DNA from: Flavobacterium flavigenum
GTDB taxonomy: Bacteria > Bacteroidota > Bacteroidia > Flavobacteriales > Flavobacteriaceae
DNA: 64,000 bases
Reading direction: 5' to 3'
NCBI RefSeq assembly: GCF_027111255.2
Contig: NZ_CP114285.2
Location: 4,092,001 to 4,156,000 of the forward strand
Below are positions 1-6,818 of this stretch, piece by piece. The translations under genes and the position numbers were made by a program. Each line of letters starts with the position of its first letter. Position 1 is the stretch's first letter. Below the pieces are notes generated by a model. The model worked only from the letters and a program-made list of their open reading frames with translations. It had not been told where the DNA came from and did no database searches.

Positions 1-205
1 CAAATTTATTATTCGACTGATTGCTTAAAATTTCTAATGCTTTTTTAAAATCGACGCCGGATCGCAAAAGCATGCCCAGTTCCCTGTAGAAAATTTCCTT
101 TTTTTTATCAGAAAGTTTTTTAGAGAACTGCAAAGAACCGGTTTCAATCCTGAAATCCTTTTTCTCTGCCTTTGGGGCTTTGTATGAAGTTAAATCAAAA
201 CTCAT
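1..205 (-). CDS. GspF/PilC-like inner-membrane protein, N-terminal fragment
   Basis: Reading leftward from an ATG at 205, 68 codons stay open to the window edge, so the gene continues outside. The segment FYRELGMLLRSGVDFKKALE is typical of the start of the T2SF domain found in GspF (type II secretion) and PilC (type IV pili), the polytopic membrane platform protein that couples the ATPase to the pseudopilus. The start codon overlaps the stop of the upstream pseudopilin-like gene (TAATG), which indicates one operon and translational coupling. Family assignment rests on about 30 residues only. Whether it belongs to a secretion system or a pilus cannot be decided here. Confidence 0.7.
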   Translation of the reverse strand, partial: MSFDLTSYKAPKAEKKDFRIETGSLQFSKKLSDKKKEIFYRELGMLLRSGVDFKKALEILSNQSNNKF

Positions 206-705
206 TATTTTCTAATTGTTTGTAATAATTCATTAGGATATACTCTTTTGTAAAATCGTAAATCCATTTCCTTTTCGTTTGATTCGATATTTAATTTTAT
301 TTTTTGAAAAACAAATTGTTCCGATTTGCTTTTTACGGTATCCATTATCATTCGGTTCAGTTTTATTCGGAATGTATCAACGAAAGTTTCACTGTTTCTC
401 AGGATGTAATCGTCTGAAAATTGATACGAAACTCTTTCTCCTGCATATCCGTTAAACGCTATTTCAGTTTCATAAACCGTCATTTTTTCCTGCTCAAAAA
501 TATCTTTGTTCAGACTATATGTTAGTCTGTTCAGATCATTTACCAATTGATTCTGGTTTTTAAAGTCCAGCATTCTTCCGGTAACAATCGAAAAAATAAC
601 AAACAAAATCCCCATGATAATAGCCGTTATAGCCATACCAACAACCGCTTCGATAATCGAAAAAGCGGGTACAGATTTTGAGTTTTTACGGACGGATCTG
701 AACAT
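205..705 (-). CDS. Pseudopilin-like protein (GspJ-like prepilin)
   Basis: The protein is 166 aa if started at the internal ATG at 705; a longer frame begins at 774 but would overlap the upstream gene by 89 bp and place 23 extra residues before a normal leader. After a short basic leader comes AFSIIEAVVGMAITAIIMG, a prepilin-type N-terminus with the glutamate at +5 after the cleavage region and one hydrophobic helix. The rest is a polar globular domain with no motif I recognise. It sits between another pseudopilin-like gene and the GspF-like gene, so it is probably a minor pseudopilin that primes or caps a short pilus-like fibre. The specific GspJ assignment is a guess from size and order. Confidence 0.65.
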   Translation of the reverse strand: MFRSVRKNSKSVPAFSIIEAVVGMAITAIIMGILFVIFSIVTGRMLDFKNQNQLVNDLNRLTYSLNKDIFEQEKMTVYETEIAFNGYAGERVSYQFSDDYILRNSETFVDTFRIKLNRMIMDTVKSKSEQFVFQKIKLNIESNEKEMDLRFYKRVYPNELLQTIRK

Positions 706-1030
706 AAAAACTTTTTTGAAATTTGAATTGCGCACTGTCTTTATAGTCGATCGAAATCTTTTTAAGTTCAGCATTGATATTTTCTTCTTTTATCAAAAGG
801 TTTTCATCCTCGCTTTCGTTAGACAAGGAATCACTTTTTAATTGGGATAAATAAAAAAGCTCATTGACCTTATTTTGAGTGCTGTAAAATTTAGCAGAAG
901 TTTTTGGTGTGTAAACCGAAGCAAAAATCATGACGGCAAAATACAGGCAGATCGAAATAATCGTCAGGGCAATAACCGATTCTAATATGGAGTTGGCTGC
1001 GAGTTTATAATACTTTTTTGATAACACCAT
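686..1030 (-). CDS. Small pseudopilin-like protein
   Basis: The protein has 114 aa. Residues 11-35 (ANSILESVIALTIISICLYF) form a class III prepilin-like signal: a short basic leader, a glutamate at the start of the hydrophobic helix, then a membrane-spanning helix. The remaining 75 residues are polar and rich in Ser, Glu and Lys. It overlaps the preceding gene by 26 bp and the following gene by 20 bp, so the set is translated as a coupled unit. A minor pseudopilin role (GspI-like) is inferred from position, size and the N-terminal helix; no sequence-specific match is visible. Confidence 0.6.
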   Translation of the reverse strand: MVLSKKYYKLAANSILESVIALTIISICLYFAVMIFASVYTPKTSAKFYSTQNKVNELFYLSQLKSDSLSNESEDENLLIKEENINAELKKISIDYKDSAQFKFQKSFYVQIRP

Positions 1031-2216
1031 AGGTTGTTTTTTGAGTGTTAAACAATGGAATCGAAATATAATAATCAGGACGTTTTTCGGTATTGATTTC
1101 GATATCGCTGATCAGGTTTTCGTAGGAAGACGAACTCGTTTTCAGAAAAAACCGATTCGTATAAACCGAACCGTAAACATTGCTCCTGAGCATGAGTTTT
1201 CCGCTGCAGTACAAATCGCCAAACAGGAGTCCGTCTTCGTCTATTTCGATTGTATTTTTATCCATCCTATCCGTTGTGCTGCCAAATAAAACAACAGCAC
1301 CGGTTATCTGACAGCCTTTTTTTATTTTTATTTTAGATTCTTCGATACTTTCATTATACACGCAAATTACCGATGGATACTTTAAAGTAACTTTTTCTTC
1401 CAATTCAATTCCTTTGATTGCAAAAGCCTGAACGGTTCCTTTAAAACCTTCTTCAAAAGTTATTTTGGGAGCCATTAAAATCACATCTTCGAGGACTGCA
1501 TTTTTTTTAACCCGGATAGAATCTTCAGATCGTAAGATGAAATTACCTTTGAAGATGATATTTCCTAAAGTCGATTTTACCTGAATTTCTTTGGTGGCAT
1601 TAAAAAAAGAATTGTAGTACAAAGAATCTTTTGGTTTTTCTACCTCAGAGAGTTTAATTTTTTCAGATTTTATGCCTTGAAATATTTTTTTGAAATCAGG
1701 ATTTATTTCGGGTAAAAAAGGTTCTGAAATAGTTTTTTCTCCTTTTACAACAAGCTGATTCAGGTTGTTGTTGATATAAGACGTTTCAATAAATGGACTT
1801 GGGAGCTGATTATTTCCGATCAGTTTTACTTTTCCGGAATAGTAGAGCGATTTTGATAAGTTGGTCAGATAAATGGCATTTTTATCCGTATTTCTTGCGC
1901 CAACAAAATGTACAGATGAAACCGTGTCGTTTGATACATAGGATTTGGCTAAAACCAAAGACAGCAGCCCGTATGGTTTTGTTTCGTAGCTGCCTTCAAT
2001 TCCTGAGTTTTCGTCTTTTGCAATCTCTGTTGGAATCGTTTTGTTTCCCAAAGCAAAGTTTAAAACCGATTGGTTCTGAATATAAAGTTCTTCCTGTAGG
2101 TTATAATACAAATTAAGCTGACTGAACAGATTTGAGAAGTACAACAGCGCTCCGCAAATAATAGAAACAATCAGGCAAATGTAAATGGCGTACAATAAAC
2201 TATGGGCCTTAACCAT
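1005..2216 (-). CDS. Membrane-anchored hypothetical protein of the pseudopilin operon
   Basis: The protein has 403 aa. Residues 8-28 form one N-terminal membrane helix (LLYAIYICLIVSIICGALLY) preceded by a basic residue and a histidine, rather like a pilin or GspK anchor but without a clear prepilin cleavage motif. The C-terminal half has short alternating hydrophobic strands with glycine turns (for example GNIIFKGNFILRSEDSI, then VLEDVILMAPKITFEEGF) that look like a beta-helix or bactofilin-type fold. It starts one base inside the stop of the MORN gene (TAATG). I do not recognise the family. The operon suggests it is a structural part of the pilus- or secretion-like apparatus, perhaps in the GspK/PilX position. 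Confidence 0.55.
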   Translation of the reverse strand: MVKAHSLLYAIYICLIVSIICGALLYFSNLFSQLNLYYNLQEELYIQNQSVLNFALGNKTIPTEIAKDENSGIEGSYETKPYGLLSLVLAKSYVSNDTVSSVHFVGARNTDKNAIYLTNLSKSLYYSGKVKLIGNNQLPSPFIETSYINNNLNQLVVKGEKTISEPFLPEINPDFKKIFQGIKSEKIKLSEVEKPKDSLYYNSFFNATKEIQVKSTLGNIIFKGNFILRSEDSIRVKKNAVLEDVILMAPKITFEEGFKGTVQAFAIKGIELEEKVTLKYPSVICVYNESIEESKIKIKKGCQITGAVVLFGSTTDRMDKNTIEIDEDGLLFGDLYCSGKLMLRSNVYGSVYTNRFFLKTSSSSYENLISDIEINTEKRPDYYISIPLFNTQKTTYGVIKKVL

Positions 2217-3058
2217 TATTGAGGGGCTTTATCTTTCTTTTTGAAAAGATTGTTAAAGAAGGTTGTTGTCTTAGAATCTTTTTTAGGTTCCTTTTTAGAC
2301 TGTTCTTTAGCGGCCTTTTTGGCTTCTTTTTCAGCTTCCTTTTCTGCTTTTTTGGCAACAGCAGTTCTTTCTTTTTCTGCTTTGGCTTTCTCTTTTTCTA
2401 ATGCTTTTTCTTCTTTTTCTTTGGCTTTATAGTTTGCCAGTTTCAGGGCATCAGAAGTTGCTTCTAATTCTTTTTGAGCTTCCTGTGCTTTTTCTAATTT
2501 GGCATTTTCCTGTTTGATTCGGTATTGCTCAGACTTCGTAAAAATTTCTTTTTGTTTAACGATTACACCTTTTTTGTAGGTTGTGATTTCTTTGGTTTCC
2601 GTATTCGTCCATTTTCCGGTTTTTAAATTTGAACTGAATCTTCCGTTCTCTACCAATGTACCGTTTTCATTATATCTGAAATATTTTCCGTGGCGTAAGC
2701 CTTTATAATAGGTTAGGGTAGTAGCCAATACCCCATTTGAGTACCAGGTTTTCCATAAACCAACACGAAGCCCTTCTTTAAACTGCCCTTGTTCTGCCAG
2801 CTGATTGCTGTGGTACATTTTTATAAATTTGTCATGAAGCAAAACCCCGGCAAAACCGCCCTGTGCTTCGTGTATAAGCCCGCCTTTGAACCAATAATAG
2901 GTTTTGTCCAGTTTAGGATCTATTTTTTTATCAGTAGTATAAAATTCGTATCTGAAATCTTTATCGGAGATTCTTTTTATGGTGTAAGGATCAGCAAAAG
3001 AAACTAAGGTAAAGGTTAAAAATAACAATATAAAGCGTTGAATAGTAGTTGTTCTCAA
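2216..3058 (-). CDS. Exported MORN-repeat protein with charged coiled-coil tail
   Basis: No ATG is available at the 5' end. A TTG at 3058 gives an ideal signal peptide (RTTTIQRFILLFLTFTLVSFA, then DPY) and 280 aa; a TTG at 3115 is possible but lies inside the likely -7 box. The middle carries repeated G-x-W/Y-x-x-Y/W-x-x-N-G units (GLWKTWYSNG, GKYFRYNENG, GKW) of the MORN_2 type seen in YwqK-like proteins. The last 100 residues are a Lys/Glu/Ala-rich coiled coil. It is the first gene of the pseudopilin-like operon. The YwqK label antitoxin, often transferred to such proteins, is not supported here. The function is unknown. Confidence 0.65.
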   Translation of the reverse strand: MRTTTIQRFILLFLTFTLVSFADPYTIKRISDKDFRYEFYTTDKKIDPKLDKTYYWFKGGLIHEAQGGFAGVLLHDKFIKMYHSNQLAEQGQFKEGLRVGLWKTWYSNGVLATTLTYYKGLRHGKYFRYNENGTLVENGRFSSNLKTGKWTNTETKEITTYKKGVIVKQKEIFTKSEQYRIKQENAKLEKAQEAQKELEATSDALKLANYKAKEKEEKALEKEKAKAEKERTAVAKKAEKEAEKEAKKAAKEQSKKEPKKDSKTTTFFNNLFKKKDKAPQ

Positions 3059-3112
3059 TGTACAAGGGGCGTTTTTATAAGCGAGGCAAGATAGTTTTTT
3101 TTTATTTGCCTG

Positions 3113-3120
3113 CAAAAATA
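3113..3120 (-). promoter_or_regulatory. Candidate -7 box for the pseudopilin-like operon
   Basis: On the minus strand this reads TATTTTTG, matching the Bacteroidota -7 consensus TAnnTTTG. No good TTTG -33 element lies at the expected distance upstream. Its position argues for the TTG start at 3058 rather than 3115. Confidence 0.35.
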
Positions 3121-3215
3121 ATTTGTACGTTTGATAGGACTAATTTTTATTAACAAGATGCGAGGGATTATATAATTTTGAAACTCAAAAATAGTTTTTA
3201 TCCCTACTGTTTTAC

Positions 3216-3223
3216 TAACTTTG
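3216..3223 (+). promoter_or_regulatory. Possible -7 box upstream of the orphan Rhs tip
   Basis: TAACTTTG fits TAnnTTTG, but no -33 element is visible. It is the only candidate promoter in the 250-bp gap between the divergent MORN gene and the orphan Rhs tip. The gap holds nothing else that I recognise. Confidence 0.25.
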
Positions 3224-3306
3224 AAATGCCGAAAATTGCTGAAAACTGCAATTTTGAAGTTTTTAAATTGTACAAATGTTCTTTTGTTTATTGACGTAAG
3301 ACGGGA

Positions 3307-4380
3307 TTGGATTACTATCCTTTTGGAATGCTCGTACCTTCACGACACGGAAGCTCGGATTCGTATCGTTATGGGTTCCAGGGACAGGAGAAAGATGATG
3401 AAATTAAAGGCGGGGAAGGGAATTCACTTAACTATACTTTTAGGATGCATGATCCTAGGATTGGTAGGTTTTTTGCTATTGACCCGTTGTCTAAAAAATA
3501 TCCTTTTTACAGCCCATATAGTTTTAGTGGAAATAGAGTAATTGATGCCACGGAACTAGAAGGATTAGAACCAAAGGAGGCTGGTAAGACTGAAGGAGAG
3601 ATTCAATCAGCTCGAACAGATAGAGGTGGTTCGAATGGAAATATTCTGAAAATGAAAACTAGAGGAAATCCCAAAAAAGATTGGTATTGGCACAAAGGGA
3701 CTGAATATACTAATGCTGGTTGGTATTTGGAATCAGATTACAAGCTTACTCAATTAGATTATGAACATGGTCAAGTTTTACCTGAAGCTAGTTTTTATGA
3801 ATTTGGAGATAGACAAATTAAAGCTGATGGAAGCATTGCTGGATCTGGCGATAATTATTTGTCAGTTGATCAGAAAGGCTATTTAACTGGTAATGGAGGA
3901 CGAAATCCAATATATTTAGAATTACCGTGGTATTCTCCAGGCGGAGTAGTAAAAGGAGCACCTAAAGTGGCCCAATCATTAGCAGCTACAAGTAAGTTGG
4001 GTAACTTATATTTTAGAACAAGAGGTTTGGCATATGCTTATTTAAAGAGAATACGTTTAAATTTACCTAAAGGAGAATCTCCAATCGCACAATGGACCGT
4101 TACGGATGATATTTTGAAAAAAGGATGGGATAGAAGCACTGGCTTTATATATAAAGATAATCCAACGCATGTCGGTAAGTTCCAATTATTTAAAACAAAA
4201 GATGGATATAGAGTAATTGTTAAGCATGTTAAAGATGGTGACATTCATTATCACATAGGAGCTGCAAATGAAAATATCATTTTTAAAAATGCAGATGAAG
4301 CTGTAGAATATTTTCAAACTAAAAATTATAAAAAAATTGAAGTAAATCATGCCTATACAAAACTTCCCGGAGAGAAATAG
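3307..4380 (+). CDS. Orphan Rhs C-terminal tip: conserved core plus unidentified toxin domain
   Basis: The frame opens at a TTG with no signal or shell domain; the first ATG is at 3328. Residues 2-56 carry the Rhs-associated core (YYPFGMLVPSRHG, then IGRFFAIDPLSKKYP) and are identical in protein to the core of the giant Rhs protein at 7,883-19,594 up to RFFA, although many synonymous sites differ. After ATELEGLE the two proteins diverge completely. The tip of about 270 aa ends in a Lys/His-rich region with a HYHIG motif that might belong to a nuclease, but I cannot assign a family. A gene with the features of an immunity gene overlaps its end. This is best read as a silent or donor tip cassette left by tip replacement. 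Confidence 0.75.
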   Translation: MDYYPFGMLVPSRHGSSDSYRYGFQGQEKDDEIKGGEGNSLNYTFRMHDPRIGRFFAIDPLSKKYPFYSPYSFSGNRVIDATELEGLEPKEAGKTEGEIQSARTDRGGSNGNILKMKTRGNPKKDWYWHKGTEYTNAGWYLESDYKLTQLDYEHGQVLPEASFYEFGDRQIKADGSIAGSGDNYLSVDQKGYLTGNGGRNPIYLELPWYSPGGVVKGAPKVAQSLAATSKLGNLYFRTRGLAYAYLKRIRLNLPKGESPIAQWTVTDDILKKGWDRSTGFIYKDNPTHVGKFQLFKTKDGYRVIVKHVKDGDIHYHIGAANENIIFKNADEAVEYFQTKNYKKIEVNHAYTKLPGEK

Positions 4381-4894
4381 AAAAGAAGATTTAATTTTAA
4401 AATTAAAGCAAAAGCAAGACTTAAATAATATTAATAAGAAATATTTTGATTTGTTTAATGAAGGATATCTAGGTTTTATATTAATGGAAAATGCCAAATA
4501 CCACGCTGTTTGGCAATTTATTGATTCTGCTGATTTTCCAATATCCCCATATATAAAGAAAAAAATGAAAAGAGGAAACGACGTTCCTTTAAAAGAAATT
4601 ACTGATTTTATAAATAATAACATTAGCACTAATTATGTTTATATAGTAAGAGGTGGAGAAGTTTTGAATCAAGGTTTAATCAACTTGAATAAAGTGATTT
4701 TTTTAAATAATTTTTATAAATATTTGAAGAGTAAAGATTTTCTTTTTTATGAATTATTTTTAGATGAAAAAAAGGAAAAATTTGTTATCCTTTTTGAGGA
4801 TTTTGAAGGAGATTATTTAAATATCTATTTCGGATCTTTTCTGAAAGATGGAACGGTGTTTTTTTATCCCCCTGGCGCAAACACAAACGGCTAG
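4349..4894 (+). CDS. Candidate cytoplasmic immunity protein for the orphan tip
   Basis: The ATG at 4349 lies 32 bp inside the end of the orphan tip gene in another frame, the usual coupled layout of polymorphic toxin and immunity genes. The 181-aa product has no signal peptide or membrane helix, is strongly AT-biased and is rich in Lys, Asn, Phe and Tyr. If the pair is real, the partner toxin would act in the cytoplasm. I do not recognise the family. The last residues (PPGANTNG) and the stop codon are supplied by a REP-like repeat that is also present at 5,599-5,646, so the original C-terminus may have been replaced. Confidence 0.6.
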   Translation: MPIQNFPERNRKEDLILKLKQKQDLNNINKKYFDLFNEGYLGFILMENAKYHAVWQFIDSADFPISPYIKKKMKRGNDVPLKEITDFINNNISTNYVYIVRGGEVLNQGLINLNKVIFLNNFYKYLKSKDFLFYELFLDEKKEKFVILFEDFEGDYLNIYFGSFLKDGTVFFYPPGANTNG

Positions 4895-4934
4895 CGCGAT
4901 GCCTCTGGCTCGTGCCCACAACGATAAGCCATAA
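4887..4934 (+). repeat. REP-like element, copy a (48 bp)
   Basis: These 48 bp are identical to 5,599-5,646. Within them 4,894-4,915 folds as an imperfect hairpin: GCGCGA, a bulged T, GCC, loop TCT, GGC, TCGTGC, with one G-U type pair. Bulged hairpins of this size are typical of REP sequences mobilised by RAYT enzymes, and a RAYT fragment lies 270 bp downstream. The copy supplies the stop codon of the candidate immunity gene. Confidence 0.6.
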
Positions 4935-4940
4935 AGTTAA

Positions 4941-4975
4941 AACTACACCCTAAAAAAGTTGTAGTTTTTTTATTT
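4941..4975 (+). terminator. Rho-independent terminator after the immunity gene
   Basis: AACTACA pairs with TGTAGTT across an A-rich loop and is followed by a run of seven T. Near-identical hairpins lie at 5,652-5,682 and 6,800-6,828. Confidence 0.6.
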
Positions 4976-4987
4976 AAAACCAAATCA

Positions 4988-5018
4988 TTTTCAACTCAGA
5001 GCTAAAATCCTATTTTTG
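4988..5018 (+). promoter_or_regulatory. Duplicated integrase-type promoter
   Basis: TTTT, a 19-base spacer and TATTTTTG give a good Bacteroidota promoter (consensus TTTG, about 19 bases, TAnnTTTG). It is the inverted duplicate of the promoter at 6,749-6,779 and here points towards the REP hairpins and the RAYT fragment. Confidence 0.45.
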
Positions 5019-5205
5019 CCAAAAAACATCCCCAGATCTCCGAAGTGTTCTAATGAAAAGCTGCGCAAATGTCTCTGACTTTGCGCAATTTTTTTATGTT
5101 CTTATAAAAAGAAAACCTCTCAAAAGTCTCCCGACTTTTCCCCAAGTCTTTTTATAAGCAAGTAATGACTAAAATAAATTAGTTATTTTTATATAAAAAG
5201 TTCAA

Positions 5206-5583
5206 ATGAAAGAAGGATATGTAATTCGCGATCAAAGTTTACCACATTTTATAACAGCTACAGTTGTAGATTGGATTGATGTTTTTACAAGACAAACTTA
5301 CAGAGATATAGTGATTGACTGTTTAGATTATTGTATCAAAAATAAAGGAATGATTTTGTATGGTTATGTAATTATGAGCAATCACATTCATTTAATAGTG
5401 CAATCAGAAGAAGGAAAACTGTCTGATTTGATAAGGGATTTTAAGAAGTTTATGGCAAAATCTATTTTAGATAAAATACAAAATAGCCCTGAAAGCAGAA
5501 GAGAATGGATGTTAGAACGTTTTAAATTAGCAACTCAAAGCCATAACAGAAATAAAGATTATCAATTCCCCCTGCTGGCGTGA
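5206..5583 (+). pseudogene. Truncated REP-associated transposase (RAYT, Y1_Tnp family)
   Basis: The 125-aa product begins like a Bacteroidota RAYT (HFITATVVDWIDVFTR) and carries the metal-binding HxH motif in MSNHIHLIVQSEEG, followed by LSDLIRDFKKFMAK. Such proteins are usually about 180 aa and continue after NKDYQF with WQ, then a region containing YIHNNPV. Here the frame leaves the family exactly after NKDYQF and stops four codons later in sequence leading into REP copy b. The lost third contains conserved residues, so the enzyme is probably inactive. RAYTs are single-strand HUH nucleases that process REP hairpins. The surrounding hairpins fit that role. Confidence 0.8.
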
Positions 5584-5598
5584 GCAGAAATAAAGACA

Positions 5599-5646
5599 AC
5601 GGCTAGCGCGATGCCTCTGGCTCGTGCCCACAACGATAAGCCATAA
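5599..5646 (+). repeat. REP-like element, copy b (48 bp)
   Basis: Identical to 4,887-4,934, with the bulged hairpin at 5,606-5,627. It follows directly on the truncated RAYT frame and precedes a terminator of the same type as the one after copy a, so the junction resembles the one at the immunity gene. Confidence 0.6.
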
Positions 5647-5651
5647 TATTT

Positions 5652-5682
5652 AAACTACAACCCTAAAAAAGTTGTAGTTTTT
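5652..5682. terminator. Bidirectional terminator between RAYT fragment and integrase
   Basis: AAACTACAAC pairs perfectly with GTTGTAGTTT across a 10-base A-rich loop, with T runs available on both strands. It lies a few bases beyond the stop of the leftward integrase gene. Confidence 0.65.
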
Positions 5683-5687
5683 CCTAT

Positions 5688-6734
5688 TTAATAACTCTCC
5701 AGCTTACTATGCACTTTCTCAATTTCCTTATCCATATAAGCCTGCGCATAATGTACATAACGGTTAAAAGAAGTACTCGCATGACTGTGTCCGCTAATCT
5801 TGCGTACCAAGTGTTCTGGCATTCCTAAAATTAATAATGTGGTAATAGCGGTTCGGCGCATCATGTGCGAACTCATTTTATCACAAAACCTGTTTTTTGA
5901 TGTGTCAGTTTTTTTAGTGATGCGTTGTGTTTTACCTTGTTTCTCTCTGGAAACTTCAATAGGAGTTGTGAAACCGGCAAGTTCTCCTATATGTTTTAAG
6001 CTTTTGTTGAAATTAAACAAACTGGTATTCCCAAAAAGCGTCGCTTTGTTATTGGTTGTGGTGTATCGCTGAAAAATAGTCACAGCATAAGCTGATAATT
6101 TGATAAAACTAAACGTTTTGGTTTTCTTAGATTTGAGTTTTAAATACCATTCGCCCTCTATCTTTTCGAAGTTTTTATTTGTTAACAAAAAAATATCTGA
6201 GTAACGTAAACCAGTGGTACAACCAAAAACAAAAATATCTTTAATTCGCTTGTAACTCGGAATAAGCGTTTGCTCAAATTCTTTGTCGTGTATCAAAAAC
6301 TTTAGCTGTTCTGGAGAAAGTACAAAGATTTCTATTTCTTCTTTTCGAACATAAAACAATCGTTGAAAATCGCCAGTATGTAAATCTTTATCGTTTTTCA
6401 GGTAATTAAAAAATACGCGAACGACTTTGATATTGGCTCCTACATAATTATCGTGACAGCCTCTTTTATACAAGAACTCAGTAAACTTCTGGTAGAATTT
6501 TTTCCAGTAACTTTTCTCAGAAGTAAGTTCGCGTTTATCCAGTTTTGAAGCATCGCAAATGCGGAGTTCAAATTTGGTATCACTCGAAAACTGAATTAAG
6601 TTATTCAAAACATATTTATAGTTTTGAATAGAGTCCGGTTTTATTTTTTCACCATTTTTTTTGAGCCGTTTTCCTGTTTCAGTTTCTTTTATAAATTGTT
6701 TGAACAATGGAATAACAGGACTCGTTTTTTTCAT
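5688..6734 (-). CDS. Tyrosine recombinase / integrase (XerD-like fold)
   Basis: The 348-aa protein has an N-terminal SAM-like core-binding domain (residues 8-130) and a catalytic domain. The usual residues are visible: Arg in TTGLRYSD, a Lys in KSKKTKT, His and Arg in SHMMRRTA, His in ISGHSHAS and the nucleophilic Tyr in FNRYVHY. These enzymes cut and rejoin DNA through a 3'-phosphotyrosine. It resembles Bacteroidota integrases of mobile elements or inversion systems rather than XerC/D. It faces left, towards the RAYT fragment, and lies between inverted copies of its own upstream region. Target sites are not known. It may have driven the rearrangements here or may simply be a passenger. Confidence 0.9.
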   Translation of the reverse strand: MKKTSPVIPLFKQFIKETETGKRLKKNGEKIKPDSIQNYKYVLNNLIQFSSDTKFELRICDASKLDKRELTSEKSYWKKFYQKFTEFLYKRGCHDNYVGANIKVVRVFFNYLKNDKDLHTGDFQRLFYVRKEEIEIFVLSPEQLKFLIHDKEFEQTLIPSYKRIKDIFVFGCTTGLRYSDIFLLTNKNFEKIEGEWYLKLKSKKTKTFSFIKLSAYAVTIFQRYTTTNNKATLFGNTSLFNFNKSLKHIGELAGFTTPIEVSREKQGKTQRITKKTDTSKNRFCDKMSSHMMRRTAITTLLILGMPEHLVRKISGHSHASTSFNRYVHYAQAYMDKEIEKVHSKLESY

Positions 6735-6748
6735 GGAATGTTTTTTGG

Positions 6749-6779
6749 CAAAAATAGAATTTTAGCTGTGAGTTGAAAA
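6749..6779 (-). promoter_or_regulatory. Integrase promoter
   Basis: On the minus strand TTTT, a 19-base spacer and TATTTTTG precede the integrase ATG by about 15 bases, implying a very short leader. The same arrangement is duplicated at 4,988-5,018. Confidence 0.5.
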
Positions 6780-6818
6780 TGATTTGTTTTTAAATAAAAA
6801 ACTACAACTTTTTTAGGG

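Larger units (their letters stand above)
4939..5145. repeat. Inverted copy of the integrase upstream region plus REP hairpins
   Basis: Bases 4,939-5,032 match the reverse complement of 6,737-6,831 at roughly 95 percent by eye, and 5,033-5,145 is an inverted copy of the REP unit found three times at 6,900-7,318. Hairpins lie at 5,062-5,087 (TGCGCAAA arms) and 5,122-5,139 (AAAAGTC arms with a 4-base loop). The copy breaks off a few bases before where the integrase start codon would be, so only the promoter part was duplicated. It fills most of the gap between the immunity gene and the transposase fragment. Confidence 0.7.

Noticed and set aside
2216..3058. MORN protein as the antitoxin of a toxin-antitoxin pair.
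   Set aside because: It has a signal peptide and lies in a pseudopilin-like operon with no toxin gene beside it. The label comes from loose database naming.
3221..3541. A 106-aa frame overlapping the orphan Rhs tip.
   Set aside because: It is a frame shifted against the conserved Rhs core, begins at TTG and has no family features.
4870..4934. An alternative coding tail in the REP site (PPGANTTASAMPLARAHN) as a conserved protein end.
   Set aside because: It is open in one frame only by chance of the repeat. In copy b the upstream gene uses another frame and stops earlier.
4887..5646. The 48-bp repeats as integron attC sites for a cassette array with the nearby tyrosine recombinase.
   Set aside because: The inverse core and core sites (GTTRRRY pairs) are absent, and the recombinase lacks the extra domain of integron integrases as far as I can see. 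The bulged hairpin fits a REP element better.
5688..6734. Prophage or conjugative element around the integrase.
   Set aside because: No phage structural, relaxase or Tra genes lie within reach. Only REP material and Rhs cassettes surround it.
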